64,000 nucleotides of DNA. It comes from Pirellulaceae bacterium (GTDB lineage Bacteria; Planctomycetota; Planctomycetia; Pirellulales; Pirellulaceae). The translations under genes were made by a program, and so were the position numbers. The DNA lies in the NCBI GenBank assembly GCA_018402565.1, contig JAGYIQ010000011.1, positions 1-64,000 of the forward strand, in the 5' to 3' direction. Below, one piece after another: positions 15,418-24,598 of this stretch (within the stretch, counting starts at the first letter, position 1; the number at the start of each line of letters is the position of its first letter). The notes under the pieces were generated by a model that saw only the letters and a list, made by a program, of their open reading frames with translations, did no database searches and was not told the origin of the DNA.

Positions 15418-16281
15418 TCAAGATGCGGTGGGCGATTGAATCAGGCTGCGCAAGAGTTCGATAAACCGCGGCGTGTCTTTGGCAGCTCTTGGCAGCCATC
15501 GCCAGCCCATCGGTTTGAGGTGGCCTTCCGCGTCCAGATAATGTGAGGCATGGGATCCGACCAGCAGATGGCGGCCGCGGGCGAGTCGTTGGTTCTCGCG
15601 GGCTTCGGCTCCGGCCACGTAGGCCAGTCGTCGGCCGCCGCTGTGGTTGTGGCCATGGGGTTGGTGGACCGCGGTCAGGTGGGCGGTGAGATCGATGACC
15701 GGCATGCCCCAACGGTGGGCCTGGTAGACCATCCAATTGTCCCAATTGCCGCGGCCCACGGCGAAATCGGGAATGGTCTGGTACAGGTGTCTGGGAAATA
15801 GGAAGAAATCTTTGCACACGACGCTGGCCCACTGGCCGGCTCGTCTCTGAGCGGCCATCCAAGCGTTCATTTCAGCGTCCGACCAACCGCGTAGATCAAC
15901 GGTCAAGTCGCTCTCCAGTCGCTGTCCGATTCCGAGGAAGCGGTTGCCAGTGCTTCTCCGCAGGGCAGCGACCGCGGTCGAGAGGCTGGTGTCGAACAGG
16001 ATGTCGGCATTGGTGTACAGCAGCCAGTCGGCATTGCTGTGTTGCCGGACGCGGGTCAACGCGTCGCTGACCAGGGGCGTGCCCTGGGAGTTGGTGACCA
16101 GACGTGGGAGGTGGTCAAAGCCGTAGTGGGCGGCGGCCCCGGCGACGCCGGGATCGTCACCCAGCAAGATCACCTGGAGGGTGTCCCCCAGTCGTCGCCA
16201 GGATTCAAAGGCATTGTGCTGGAGCCGCTCGGCGTCGCCGTTCATGGGCTTGGGGATGCTGAACAGGCAGAGCGTGGCCAT
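15418..16281 (-). CDS. Glycosyltransferase-like protein (GT-A style)
   Basis: A 287-residue soluble protein. It starts MATLCLFSIPKPM, a beta strand as in nucleotide-sugar enzymes, and carries ADWLLYTNADILF near residue 85-100, where NAD would stand in for the metal-binding DXD motif. Later segments DFAVGRGNWDNWMVYQAHRW and AVHQPHGHNHSG recall glycosyltransferases acting on surface glycans. No membrane segment. The fold is inferred and the substrate unknown. It is in the same orientation as the VanZ-like gene 18 bp upstream, so the two are probably co-transcribed. Confidence 0.55.
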   Translation of the reverse strand: MATLCLFSIPKPMNGDAERLQHNAFESWRRLGDTLQVILLGDDPGVAGAAAHYGFDHLPRLVTNSQGTPLVSDALTRVRQHSNADWLLYTNADILFDTSLSTAVAALRRSTGNRFLGIGQRLESDLTVDLRGWSDAEMNAWMAAQRRAGQWASVVCKDFFLFPRHLYQTIPDFAVGRGNWDNWMVYQAHRWGMPVIDLTAHLTAVHQPHGHNHSGGRRLAYVAGAEARENQRLARGRHLLVGSHASHYLDAEGHLKPMGWRWLPRAAKDTPRFIELLRSLIQSPTAS

Positions 16282-16299
16282 GGGCGCTTTGTTCCTGAC

Positions 16300-16956
16300 T
16301 CAGAGTGTGACGCGGGTTTGGCCGGCTGGTTTGCAGTTGCTATCGAGGTTGCTATCGCGGCTGCGTTCGCGGCTGGGCGAGTCGTTCGACCCATTGGCCC
16401 GTTTTCGGTTGGCGACGGTGGGGCATTCCGCTGGCTCGGCATCGACGGCATCGACGGCCACGGGCGGGTCGCCTGGCAGAGCCGGGCCAATCCTCCTCGG
16501 CGTTGCCTCGGCATTGGAGTGGATTTTGGAGAGGCGTTTCTGTCGACGGAGCCAGCGCCCGATGGCGAACAAGGAGACACCGCACGAAGCGCCGATCATG
16601 TCAGCGACAAAGTCCAGTACGTCGGGTGAGCGGGAGGGGGAAAATCGCTGGGACCATTCATCGAAAGCCGCGTAGGCGGCGAGTGTGCCCAGGGTCAGCA
16701 GGACGATGACTCGGTTGGACCGCAGCCAAAATCGCAGGCAATTGGCCAGCAGCACCGCTAACAGAAAGTACAGCCCCGCGTGCACGAACTTGTCGGCGGC
16801 TGGGATGCGGTCCATCCAGCTGACCTTGGGTACGGAGCTACCGGGCAGGTGGGTCAGTACAAAGGCCACGACCAAGTACAGGGCAAACAGAAGCAGGGCC
16901 GACCGTCGTGTCACCAGCGTCGCTCGATCAAAAAAACAAAAGCACGTTACCGTCAA
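16300..16956 (-). CDS. VanZ-like membrane protein with long polar tail
   Basis: A 218-residue protein. The first ~135 residues carry four predicted membrane segments and VanZ family motifs: LTHLPGSS, DKFVHAGLYFLLA, and FDEWSQRFSPSRSPDVLDFVADMIGA. VanZ relatives affect low-level glycopeptide susceptibility or phosphoantigen processing, but most remain unassigned. The last ~75 residues are unusual: Arg/Ser/Ala-rich, polar and apparently disordered, beyond the normal domain. The start at 16956 is the most upstream Met; MTVTCFCFF could be a weak leader and a later start near residue 16 is possible. Confidence 0.75.
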   Translation of the reverse strand: MTVTCFCFFDRATLVTRRSALLLFALYLVVAFVLTHLPGSSVPKVSWMDRIPAADKFVHAGLYFLLAVLLANCLRFWLRSNRVIVLLTLGTLAAYAAFDEWSQRFSPSRSPDVLDFVADMIGASCGVSLFAIGRWLRRQKRLSKIHSNAEATPRRIGPALPGDPPVAVDAVDAEPAECPTVANRKRANGSNDSPSRERSRDSNLDSNCKPAGQTRVTL

Positions 16957-17156
16957 GGCGTCCCGACCCTCGGGCGGGCAGCTGGAACCCAGACCGGGGC
17001 CCGTTTTCAGTCTAGTTCAAACGAATTGACGCGTCAGGAGCAATTCGTAAATTTGCGGCCAAGCCGCTCGATCAGCGTCGCGGAGAAACGGGGTTTCCGG
17101 GGCGGAAATGCGGAATTCTTCATGTTTCGACCACGGGTGCGGCCGAGGGAATTCCT

Positions 17157-18047
17157 CTACGGCGGCGTGACGGCGACTTCACCGCCATTGCGAGTCCCCC
17201 AGGCGCGCCAGACCGCACGATCGATGTTTTCATCAAAAAAGAGCACGGCTCCATCGACCAGGGCCATCTGGACGCCGCCCGAGTGTTGGCTGCCGAACGC
17301 CAATTCCCGTTCGTCAATAAACACTTCGAGTCGGTGGGAGTTGATGGCCACGCCGGTCGAGCCCATCGCTTCGGAGACCTCGTTGCCGACCCCCTCCAGG
17401 GTGCCGACACACCATCGATCGAGAAACTGCGGGTAACCGGTGTGGTCCAAGTCCAATTCCTCAAATTGAAAAAAAGAATCACCCACCGCCACGGTGTTGG
17501 AGGCTCCGTCGCGGATTTCTGCCATGCGAGTGCGACTGTCCACGAAGAAGACGCCGTCGGAATGCGGGCCACCGGCCAAGATACCCGGCCCGGATTCACG
17601 CGTGTCCGTCCCCGAGGCGCAGACCAGGTAGTCGCAGGGAACTCGATTTTCGATGCCTTGAGCCGTCATGGTCTCGGGGGCCGTCGAAGACGGGCAGCGG
17701 TAGATCGACAGGAACGTGCTGCAGACTTGCGCATTGGTACCCACGTTCCAGGGTAGGTTGGGGTCGATGCGATCGGACAAGTTTTGCTGTTCGATGTAGG
17801 GCAGGATGGCGCCGTTCCAGATCAGTCGTTGTTGCGAGGTAATTGCGGCTGGGAAATGTCGCTTGGCATCGTGGTACTGCAGCAGCCCTAAGCTCATCTG
17901 CCGCAAGCGATTGCCGCATTGGACTTTTCTAGCGGATTCCCGAGCGGCTTGCACCGCGGGCAGCAGTAGAGAAAGTAAAATCGCCAGGATGGCGATCACG
18001 ACCAATAATTCGACCAAACTCAAACCTGCGGGCCGACGGTTGCTCAT
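17157..18047 (-). CDS. DUF1559 prepilin-like protein
   Basis: A 296-residue member of the family greatly expanded in planctomycetes. ATG 18047 is chosen because GGAG lies 8 bases upstream. The N-terminus RPAGLSLVELLVVIAILAIL is a type IV prepilin cleavage/transmembrane signal (cleavage after Gly). The C-terminus has the typical H-x-GG-...-DG motif (QHSGGVQMALVDGAVLFF) and ends VAVTPP. Likely processed by a prepilin peptidase and placed in the envelope; precise role unknown. The family is usually present in many copies per genome and is not linked to a pilus operon here. Confidence 0.9.
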   Translation of the reverse strand: MSNRRPAGLSLVELLVVIAILAILLSLLLPAVQAARESARKVQCGNRLRQMSLGLLQYHDAKRHFPAAITSQQRLIWNGAILPYIEQQNLSDRIDPNLPWNVGTNAQVCSTFLSIYRCPSSTAPETMTAQGIENRVPCDYLVCASGTDTRESGPGILAGGPHSDGVFFVDSRTRMAEIRDGASNTVAVGDSFFQFEELDLDHTGYPQFLDRWCVGTLEGVGNEVSEAMGSTGVAINSHRLEVFIDERELAFGSQHSGGVQMALVDGAVLFFDENIDRAVWRAWGTRNGGEVAVTPP

Positions 18048-18111
18048 CCGAAGTCTCCTGGTGGTCACGTCGCGTGCTGAGCCAATCGCGAGCCAATCGA
18101 CCGCCGCGGAC

Positions 18112-18283
18112 CTAGGGGCTTGTTGATTTTTCCAGACTTACACGCGAAATTGCCGTCTGCTTCAAGCAAATCTGACAAAAACACGGCGTTTTCCCGTCAA
18201 TCGAAATGCTTGACGCATTCCGCTACGGAAAAATCAACAAGCCCTTGACGCGTTCCGCTACGGAAAAATCAACAAGCCCCTAG
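18112..18283. mobile_element. MITE2-family element, copy 2 plus partial duplicate
   Basis: Outer ends CTAGGGGCTTG and CAAGCCCCTAG are perfect inverted repeats that continue inward as TTGATTTTTCC/GGAAAAATCAA. Internal GACGCATTCCGCTACGGAAA occurs twice because the right end is duplicated (18245-18281). The right end supplies the stop codon of the FabZ-like gene (TAG at 18282-18280). Confidence 0.75.
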
Positions 18284-18783
18284 CCTTTGAGGGTCGCGGT
18301 GGGGATGTTCGCCAATTGGAACCGGTTCTTCATGATAGTCGATCCATTGCACTGAATCTGCCCGGCGAAGTCAAACACGTGATCGACGCGGCACTCCAGG
18401 TCGACCTGGATTCGCAGCGTGTCGCCCGGCCGAGCGAACCCGCGGTACCGAGCGGACTTGACTTTGACCAAGACCCCCAGGGCATAGGCGTTGAAGTCCG
18501 GGTCCTCGGTGCGGTACACCTCGAGGGGGTTGTAGCGACCCGCGATCAGCACCCCGCCGGTCTGGGTGGACATCTCCTGCATCAGGGCTCCGGGGAGAAC
18601 GGGAGCCCCAGGAAAATGTCCGGCGAGGAACAAACTCAAGTCGGCGACTTCCGCGGTCGTGACGCAGCGGTCGGAGTCCAAGCTTTCGATGGTCTTGATC
18701 AGCAGATAGGGGGAACGATGATGCAGGTAGCCCGTCACGTCAGGGAAGTCGTGTTGGTACAACGACGCGGTAGTTTTGCTCAC
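18280..18783 (-). CDS. FabZ/FabA-like beta-hydroxyacyl-ACP dehydratase
   Basis: A hotdog-fold protein of 167 residues. GTG 18783 is chosen because AAGGAA lies about 8 bases upstream and the FabZ-like alignment begins soon after. Catalytic His is in LHHRSPYLLI; the matching acidic residue is Glu in GHFPGAPVLPGALMQEM. This is the FabZ pattern for dehydrating 3-hydroxyacyl-ACP in fatty-acid synthesis. It is not in a fab operon, so it may be a specialised paralogue for lipid or polyketide-like products. Its stop codon is contributed by a MITE2 end, so the C-terminus may be altered from the ancestral one. Confidence 0.8.
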   Translation of the reverse strand: MSKTTASLYQHDFPDVTGYLHHRSPYLLIKTIESLDSDRCVTTAEVADLSLFLAGHFPGAPVLPGALMQEMSTQTGGVLIAGRYNPLEVYRTEDPDFNAYALGVLVKVKSARYRGFARPGDTLRIQVDLECRVDHVFDFAGQIQCNGSTIMKNRFQLANIPTATLKG

Positions 18784-18856
18784 AAACAAATTCCTTGGCT
18801 GTAACCCGTGGCGGTCGACTGTCAAACCTCGGGGGCGATGCACTCGTGTTCTTTTG

Positions 18857-18896
18857 GCGACTTGCTCCACGTCATCCTACATGCCGTGAACGGTTG
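18857..18896 (+). repeat. 3' fragment of the 163-bp MITE
   Basis: GGCGACTTGCTCCACGTCAT then CCTACATGCCGTGAACGGTT: the last ~40 bp of the MITE family, diverged, just upstream of copy b. The 5' part is missing. Confidence 0.65.
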
Positions 18897-18932
18897 CCCC
18901 CAGACCTGCCGAGGCTCAACCGTAAATTCTGG

Positions 18933-19095
18933 GTAACCGTTCACGGGTGGGAGGTCATCCTTGGGGCTGGTGCATTCCGCAAGTCGGATGTTTCTCGGGG
19001 CAAACCGGTAGCGTTCTCCAGTTGCTTTGACTCGCAAACGATCTTACGGTTAGCCCGACTTGCTGCATGACACCCTACGAGGCGTGAACGGTTAC
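18933..19095 (+). mobile_element. 163-bp IS66-like MITE, copy b
   Basis: GTAACCGTTCACG at the left and CGTGAACGGTTAC at the right are perfect 13-bp inverted ends. Both flanks are AATTCTGG (18925-18932 and 19096-19103), an exact 8-bp target duplication. It is non-coding. Confidence 0.92.
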
Positions 19096-19122
19096 AATTC
19101 TGGTCGTTAGTTCACTTGGGAT

Positions 19123-21762
19123 TTAGGGCTGCAGGGCGTAGAGCAGGATGTTGGCCGCCAACTTGGCTGCATCGTCGACGGAGTACCCGTAACACGAGGA
19201 GCTGGTGCCGCTCTCCAGGGCGCAGCTGATATCGAACGGCGAGAAGATCACGCGATAGCGATCGCCGACCCGCAGTCCTTCCAACTGGGGGTCCGCCGCG
19301 GCAAATCCGGTGGCCTGTCCCCGGTTGGTCGGGGGCAGACGCATTTGCACGCGATCGATGGCGTAGCCGCCGAAGCGATTGGTCAGCAAGGGATCGGTCT
19401 TGGGCAGCTTCTCCCAGCCGGCGTCTGGAATGATCGATTGCATGGCTTCTCGAAACGAATCGGCGAAGGCTTGGTCACCGCAGATCGAATCGCCGAAGAT
19501 AAACCCACCGCGTTCCAAGTGGATCCGCAGGGCCTCGCGTTCTGGTTCGTTGAGCGAGAACCGACCTCTGCCGTGCACAAACACGACGGGGTAATCCTGC
19601 AGGCTGGCGAGATCCGCATCGACAAATTCCGCTTGACTGGAGAACTGAACCCCGCGGTCCTGGCTGACGCGACGGAGTAAATTGGCCAAGGCCATGGGGG
19701 CGTCATCAAACCCGCTGCGATGCCGCAATTTGGGAACCAAGATGCGGCGGCCAATCATGGTCCCCACCAAACGCTCTTCATTTTCTAATTTTGGACGATC
19801 CAGTTTATCTTTGAGTTCATTGCCGGTGGCGAAGGCCAAGATGTTGGTGCCCAATTGCACGGAGTACTCGATCTTCTTTTGAATCGTCTCGGCGTAGTCT
19901 CGTTGTTTGGGTTTGTTTAGCTCCCAGAAACCCGACACGGGACCTGCGCAATAAATCACGCTGGTGCGACAGCAGGACTGGATGCCCAATAATGTGAAGT
20001 CGGGATCGGGCTTGATCGAGAAGTGGCTGTTCCACACGATGTGGTCCGGTTTCAGGACCTCCAATTTTGCATCGGGGTACAAGACAGACAGCAATTCGCG
20101 GACGTCTTGGTCGAACAGTTTGGCGGAGGGGCAGCCGAAGCCATTTTGGGCTTCGATGAACAAAAAGCCGCCGTTGTCGACATACTTTTTCAGGTTGGCG
20201 ATCTGTTCGAACGAGAGCTTGAGGCGTCGATCGCCGGTGATGTGCAAGACCGGGGCCTCCATCAAGTCATCGGCCTTGGCTTGGGCCGCTTCGATGGTCT
20301 GCCAATTCAGCTTCCGCCCCCAAGCATTCTCGACGAAACGCGTCAACAGGTGCACGCCTTGTGGGTGTGGGTTCCACGTTTGACCGTCGCCATGTTGGTA
20401 CTTGCCGACCAGGATCGGTCGCAAACCCTTGGAGAGAAACAGCAGGGCCATGGACGTGGTGACCAAGGGGTCTCCTTCACCGCCAAAGCCTCCTGATCCC
20501 AGCCAGCGTCCATCGACATTCTGGCGCTCCAGCAGTTCGGTGGTGCCCGCCCGGTACCAATCGTGGACGCCGATGAAGCGACGTCCGGTGATGCGTCCGG
20601 TACGCTCCAAAGAATACAAGTAATAGAACAAAACCGTCGAGTGGCCGTCGTTGACGGGAATGGTCGGGTTACGCTTGACCGAGAAGTTGGTCCCCAGCCA
20701 CTTCAGGCCGCCGTCGACCAAGGGGTTGGCCGGTGCGGTTTGGCAACAAGTCACGTTGTTGCCGTTAACCGCGGCCGCGCCCTGCAGCAGATTTTCTTCC
20801 ACCAGAATCGCGGAGCAAATCCCGGCGCAGGTCATGCTGCCGCTCCGAGTATTCACGCCCGGACGATAACTGAAGCTGCCGCCGCGTTGATCGAAAACGC
20901 GCTCCCAATACTTTTGTGCTTTTTCCCAGACGGACTTTTCAATCTCGATCCCCGCCAGCTGAGCCTCGTGCAGCCCGAGGATCGCGAACTGCGAGTTACT
21001 GGAGTCGGACCACCCGGAGTTGTTGTTGCCGTAACCGAACCCACCATCGGGAGATTGGGTCGCTATCAAGTACTCGGCATGCTGACGGATCTGGGGTCGA
21101 AAGCGAATCGGATCGGCTTCCGCCAAGGCCATGATGATCAGCGAGGAGGCGTAGGTGGTTTCCGGCCGCTCCGTCGACAACCGCCGCAGGGGCTCACGCA
21201 TCTCCGGGGCGTTAGGATCCACACCGGCATTCAAGAGCGCCAAAACGACCAGCCCCGGCATGCCGCCCTTGTAGGTGGGGTTCTCCCGCCAATACCCATC
21301 TCCCGTCCGCTCTTGCAGTAAGAACCGCACCCCTCGTTGGATGCTCTGCCGGACTTGCTCGCCACTCAAGTCCTGCGTCGCGGGTTGGGCAACAACCGTC
21401 GGGCCGGATTCCGCCGGGGACGATTCGAGAACCGATCGCGACGACGGGGTCTCGGCTGCGCTGGCTCCTGTTGCGCTGGCTCCTGTTGCGACGACTCCTG
21501 TTGTGGGGGCCGCTGCATGGAGACCAACAGGGTGGCAGTCCGCCACGGAGTTGGCCGCTGCGGAGGCGGCCGCAGTGACCGAGCCCCACAGGACCACGGC
21601 GCAGGTGGTCGCCAAGCCTGCCAGCGTGCCTGATGAGCCCAGCGTGCCTGAGAAGCCCAACGAGCCTCGGCACCCGTGGCCGGGGAAACTTGCGTGTTTT
21701 GCCGACGTTGCCTGCATGTCCATGTTCGACGCTCGTTCTCGATAAGCCAGCCAACTACTCAA
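19123..21762 (-). CDS. Large secreted DUF4159 protein with prenyltransferase-like repeats
   Basis: Up to 879 residues. After a low-complexity leader comes a hydrophobic export signal (GLATTCAVVLWGSVTAAASA). Residues ~140-470 form alpha-alpha toroid repeats like the prenyltransferase/squalene-cyclase fold (ATQSPDGGFGYGNNNSGWSD, QNVDGRWLGSGGFGGEGD). The last ~380 residues match DUF4159 (IVWNSHFSIKPDPDFTLLGI, FVHGRGRFSLNEPEREAL, HLERGGFIFGDSICG). No catalytic motif is identified. ATG 21762 is the most upstream start; ATG 21723 would give a better-placed signal peptide. This architecture is common in planctomycetes and its function is unknown. Confidence 0.8.
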   Translation of the reverse strand: MSSWLAYRERASNMDMQATSAKHASFPGHGCRGSLGFSGTLGSSGTLAGLATTCAVVLWGSVTAAASAAANSVADCHPVGLHAAAPTTGVVATGASATGASAAETPSSRSVLESSPAESGPTVVAQPATQDLSGEQVRQSIQRGVRFLLQERTGDGYWRENPTYKGGMPGLVVLALLNAGVDPNAPEMREPLRRLSTERPETTYASSLIIMALAEADPIRFRPQIRQHAEYLIATQSPDGGFGYGNNNSGWSDSSNSQFAILGLHEAQLAGIEIEKSVWEKAQKYWERVFDQRGGSFSYRPGVNTRSGSMTCAGICSAILVEENLLQGAAAVNGNNVTCCQTAPANPLVDGGLKWLGTNFSVKRNPTIPVNDGHSTVLFYYLYSLERTGRITGRRFIGVHDWYRAGTTELLERQNVDGRWLGSGGFGGEGDPLVTTSMALLFLSKGLRPILVGKYQHGDGQTWNPHPQGVHLLTRFVENAWGRKLNWQTIEAAQAKADDLMEAPVLHITGDRRLKLSFEQIANLKKYVDNGGFLFIEAQNGFGCPSAKLFDQDVRELLSVLYPDAKLEVLKPDHIVWNSHFSIKPDPDFTLLGIQSCCRTSVIYCAGPVSGFWELNKPKQRDYAETIQKKIEYSVQLGTNILAFATGNELKDKLDRPKLENEERLVGTMIGRRILVPKLRHRSGFDDAPMALANLLRRVSQDRGVQFSSQAEFVDADLASLQDYPVVFVHGRGRFSLNEPEREALRIHLERGGFIFGDSICGDQAFADSFREAMQSIIPDAGWEKLPKTDPLLTNRFGGYAIDRVQMRLPPTNRGQATGFAAADPQLEGLRVGDRYRVIFSPFDISCALESGTSSSCYGYSVDDAAKLAANILLYALQP

Positions 21763-21911
21763 CGTTCGACTCCACTTCTAACATACCCCCCGCGGGCTGG
21801 GAAATCAACTTCAGGCCGCAGCCGAAAGGCTTGACCCGCGCTGGAAATCCGCGACAATTCAGTGTTGGATATTCGGTTACTCCAAGTTCATTCACCCGTA
21901 GGAGTCTGCTC

Positions 21912-22328
21912 GTGATTGCTCGTTCCACCCTGCTCGGATTGCTGGTTTGTTTGTGTGCGGCTTCGACCGCGGAGGCCCAGTGGGGCTCCAGCCGCTCGTT
22001 CCAAGGACCCTCGAATCAGACCTTGGGCACGCGTCGCGGTGCAGTGGTCGGTGGGATCATCGGCGGCGTCGTGGGCGCTCGCAACGATCGCCCCGTGGTC
22101 GGGATCCTGGCCGGTTCCGTGGTCGGGGGCTTGGTCGGTCGCGAAGTTGGACGCCAGCAAGATGTCCGTTCGTTTCGCCAAAATCAGAATTTCGGCTCGC
22201 CCATCTACGACCGGCCCCATTACGGCCCGGTCTATGGCCAGCCGCAGTTCAACTCGCCGTATAACTACCCGCGGCAATACTACCGCCCACCCCAGCAACC
22301 GCAACGCATCATTCGTTACGGTTGGTAA
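21912..22328 (+). CDS. Small exported glycine-zipper protein
   Basis: 138 residues. The start is GTG 21912, with AGGAG 8 bases upstream. A signal peptide (LLGLLVCLCAASTAEAQ) is followed by a glycine-zipper segment (GAVVGGIIGGVVGARNDRP, GILAGSVVGGLVG) of the type found in small outer-membrane-associated proteins. It ends in a Pro/Gln/Tyr-rich, probably disordered tail (NYPRQYYRPPQQPQR). Likely envelope-located. Transcribed divergently from the DUF4159 gene, with ~150 bp between the starts. Confidence 0.75.
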   Translation: MIARSTLLGLLVCLCAASTAEAQWGSSRSFQGPSNQTLGTRRGAVVGGIIGGVVGARNDRPVVGILAGSVVGGLVGREVGRQQDVRSFRQNQNFGSPIYDRPHYGPVYGQPQFNSPYNYPRQYYRPPQQPQRIIRYGW

Positions 22329-22360
22329 TTCCCGTCGCGTTTACCGAGCCCCTCCGAGCC

Positions 22361-22420
22361 CATTGGAGCCCATGCCCATTGGAGCCCATGCCGCTTGGAG
22401 CCCATGCCGCTTGGAGCCGA
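22361..22420 (+). repeat. 16-bp tandem repeat, 3.6 copies
   Basis: CATTGGAGCCCATGCC twice, then GCTTGGAGCCCATGCC and a partial fourth copy. Located between convergent genes, 33 bp after the glycine-zipper gene stop. No known role. Confidence 0.8.
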
Positions 22421-22479
22421 TTCGTGAACGGTGACGCTCGGGTGGCAGCAGTTGCCAAGTGGGTCGCCGGGACTCGTTG

Positions 22480-23223
22480 TCAGCGGTCCGGCGACTGGGG
22501 CGATTCGAACAATGCTGCGACCTGCGGGTCGTCCAGTCGCGAGACGACCATGTTGACGTGCGAGTAGTCCAGTTGTTGGCTGTGGATGCCGGGTACTGCC
22601 ACGGTAAACGCACCGGCCGCGGCGGCCGCCGTCGAGCCCACCACGCTGTCTTCGAACACCAAGAGCTCGTGGGATTCGACACCCAGTAGACCGGCCACCT
22701 TGAAGTAGATCTCGGGGGCCGGCTTGCCCTGCACGACGTCCTCACCCGTCACCACTCGGTGGAACCGATCGGTCAAACCGAAACGATTGAGTTTGTATTC
22801 CGCCAGGAACCGACGGGAGCTGGTGGCGAGGCCCAGGGGCAGGCGGCGGTTGGCCACCCAGTCCATTAAGGTATCCAGCCCGGGCAGCTTCTCCAGTTCC
22901 GTCTCGAGTAGCTGCATGAACAGTTGATCGTTTTCGCGTTTGAGTTCATCGATCGAATCGGTCAAGCCACAGGCTTCACGCATGATTTGAAAGGCCGCGT
23001 TGGCGGTCCGACCCATCATGCGGAGTTTCAATTCCAAGTCAAATGCCTGACCGCGGCGGCGCAACATCTCCTCACCCACCCGGTCGTACAGGTCCTCGGT
23101 GTTGAACATCAGTCCGTCCATGTCAAAGACCACGGCACGCAACCGACGCTGGTCCAGCACGATGGGTAGGCTCTCGTGCGGTTGAATCTCGGGCGGTTGA
23201 CCCTCGTGACTCAAAAGCGACAT
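22480..23223 (-). CDS. HAD-superfamily phosphatase (beta-phosphoglucomutase-like)
   Basis: 247 residues. ATG 23223 is chosen for the GGAG 8 bases upstream. HAD motif I is AVVFDMDGLMFNTE (nucleophile and acid/base Asp), motif II is LGLATSS, motif III Lys is in VVQGKPAPEIYF, and motif IV is LVFEDSVVGSTAAAAAG. The helical cap inserted after motif I is of the beta-phosphoglucomutase/Gph subclass. The substrate is not determinable. It overlaps the 3' end of the cysteine-desulfurase-like gene by 13 bp, so the two are likely translated from one transcript. Confidence 0.85.
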   Translation of the reverse strand: MSLLSHEGQPPEIQPHESLPIVLDQRRLRAVVFDMDGLMFNTEDLYDRVGEEMLRRRGQAFDLELKLRMMGRTANAAFQIMREACGLTDSIDELKRENDQLFMQLLETELEKLPGLDTLMDWVANRRLPLGLATSSRRFLAEYKLNRFGLTDRFHRVVTGEDVVQGKPAPEIYFKVAGLLGVESHELLVFEDSVVGSTAAAAAGAFTVAVPGIHSQQLDYSHVNMVVSRLDDPQVAALFESPQSPDR

Positions 23224-24566
23224 ACCGACTCCAATGTCTGCAAGAACTGTTCGACTTGCTGCCCCGTGTTGCCTGGTCCGAAGCTGACCCGGAGGGTGCC
23301 TCCGGAGGTGGTGCCCAATGCCTGGTGAATCAAGGGAGCGCAGTGATACCCGGCCCGGGTGACAAAACCGCCCGCCGACTCGAGGGCAATGGCCAAGGCT
23401 GCGGGTTCCCAATCCTCCGCCGTGAAGCTGACGATCGGCAGGCGACGTCCTCGGTCCTTATACGGTTGATCCTCGCCGGCCCCGCAGCGTTGGATCTCGG
23501 GGATTCGTCCGAGTCCCTGCCACAGTCGGGTCGCCAAGTCCCAGGGGTCGTCGGTGGCCACTGGGGCCGCAGGATCGCTAGGCAGCTGCGGGGTTTTTGT
23601 GATATCAGATTTGTTTATTTTGTTTATTTTATTGTCACTGTGTGCCCGCGTGGCTGTGTTTGTGTCGGAGTCGTTGGCGGCCAGTCGGGTGCGGAGGGCC
23701 GCAGCCAAGCCCACGAGTCCGGGGACGTTCCAATTGCCGGCCTCCCACTTTTGCGGGGGCGGTACGTCGGCGTCCCACTGGCCGAGGACACCGCCGGTGC
23801 CTCCCAGTCGGATCGAGTCGACTTGATCATGGACGCGTTGGTGGAGGTAAGCGACGCCGGTCCCCAGCGGCCCGGCGAGCGACTTGTGGCCAGGGGCAAC
23901 GAGGAAATCGCATGACAGTTGCTGGACGTCGACGGGCAGGCAACCCAAGGTCTGCGCGGCATCGACCAGGAACAACGCCTCGGCCCGGCGGCATTGGGCT
24001 CCGACCGACTCCAGGTCCTGCACGGTGCCCGTCACGTTGCTGGCGTGATTGGCGCAGACCAGCCACGGTCGTTGTTCCCACAGGTGCTCCAAGGCCGACC
24101 ACTGGACCTTGCCACCGGTGTCGCAGGGGAGGATCTCCAGCCGAATCCAGCCGCGGCGGACCCAGGCATGCAGGGGGCGCAGCACCGAGTTGTGTTCGAT
24201 CTGGGTCGTGATCACCAAGGCGGGTTCGGCCTCGCTGCGGTTGCTGGCGTTGAAGCGATCGCCGGTCCGATTCCCGAACCGCTGGAGCATCAAGCCGTGG
24301 ATGATGAGGTTCAGGGCGTCGGTGGCACTGTGCGCGAAGACGATCTCGTGTTCAGCGGCTCCGATCAAGGTCGCCAAATCGCGGCGGAGCCCTGCCAAGG
24401 TCTCGCGGAGGGCATCGGCGGATCGTCCGACCGAACGGCCATGGCCGACCATGCCCGATTGCAAGTAATCGGTCATGGCCAGAGTGACGGCTGCGGGCTT
24501 GGGCCAGGACGTGGCGGCATGGTCGAAGTAGACATTCGGCGGGGGCTGGGTTCGATCGCCGGTCAA
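23211..24566 (-). CDS. Class V aminotransferase / cysteine-desulfurase-like protein
   Basis: About 451 residues from a TTG at 24566 that has AAAGG 10 bases upstream; the frame is open further, but the extra residues lie over the fabG gene. PLP motifs: VYFDHAATSWPKP at the N-terminus, TTQIEHNSVLRP, LVDAAQTLG, and the Schiff-base lysine in APGHKSLAGPLG. The C-terminal cysteine lies in AGYHCAPLIHQALGT, as in CsdA/SufS-type enzymes that mobilise sulfur from cysteine. A Lys/Asn-rich insertion (NKINKINKSDITK) near residue 310 is unusual. It could supply sulfur for cluster or cofactor assembly. It lies downstream of fabG and upstream of the HAD gene. Confidence 0.8.
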   Translation of the reverse strand: MTGDRTQPPPNVYFDHAATSWPKPAAVTLAMTDYLQSGMVGHGRSVGRSADALRETLAGLRRDLATLIGAAEHEIVFAHSATDALNLIIHGLMLQRFGNRTGDRFNASNRSEAEPALVITTQIEHNSVLRPLHAWVRRGWIRLEILPCDTGGKVQWSALEHLWEQRPWLVCANHASNVTGTVQDLESVGAQCRRAEALFLVDAAQTLGCLPVDVQQLSCDFLVAPGHKSLAGPLGTGVAYLHQRVHDQVDSIRLGGTGGVLGQWDADVPPPQKWEAGNWNVPGLVGLAAALRTRLAANDSDTNTATRAHSDNKINKINKSDITKTPQLPSDPAAPVATDDPWDLATRLWQGLGRIPEIQRCGAGEDQPYKDRGRRLPIVSFTAEDWEPAALAIALESAGGFVTRAGYHCAPLIHQALGTTSGGTLRVSFGPGNTGQQVEQFLQTLESVCRF

Positions 24567-24598
24567 GTTGCGGGCCTTTCTCTCGAGCCGAGCGGAGT

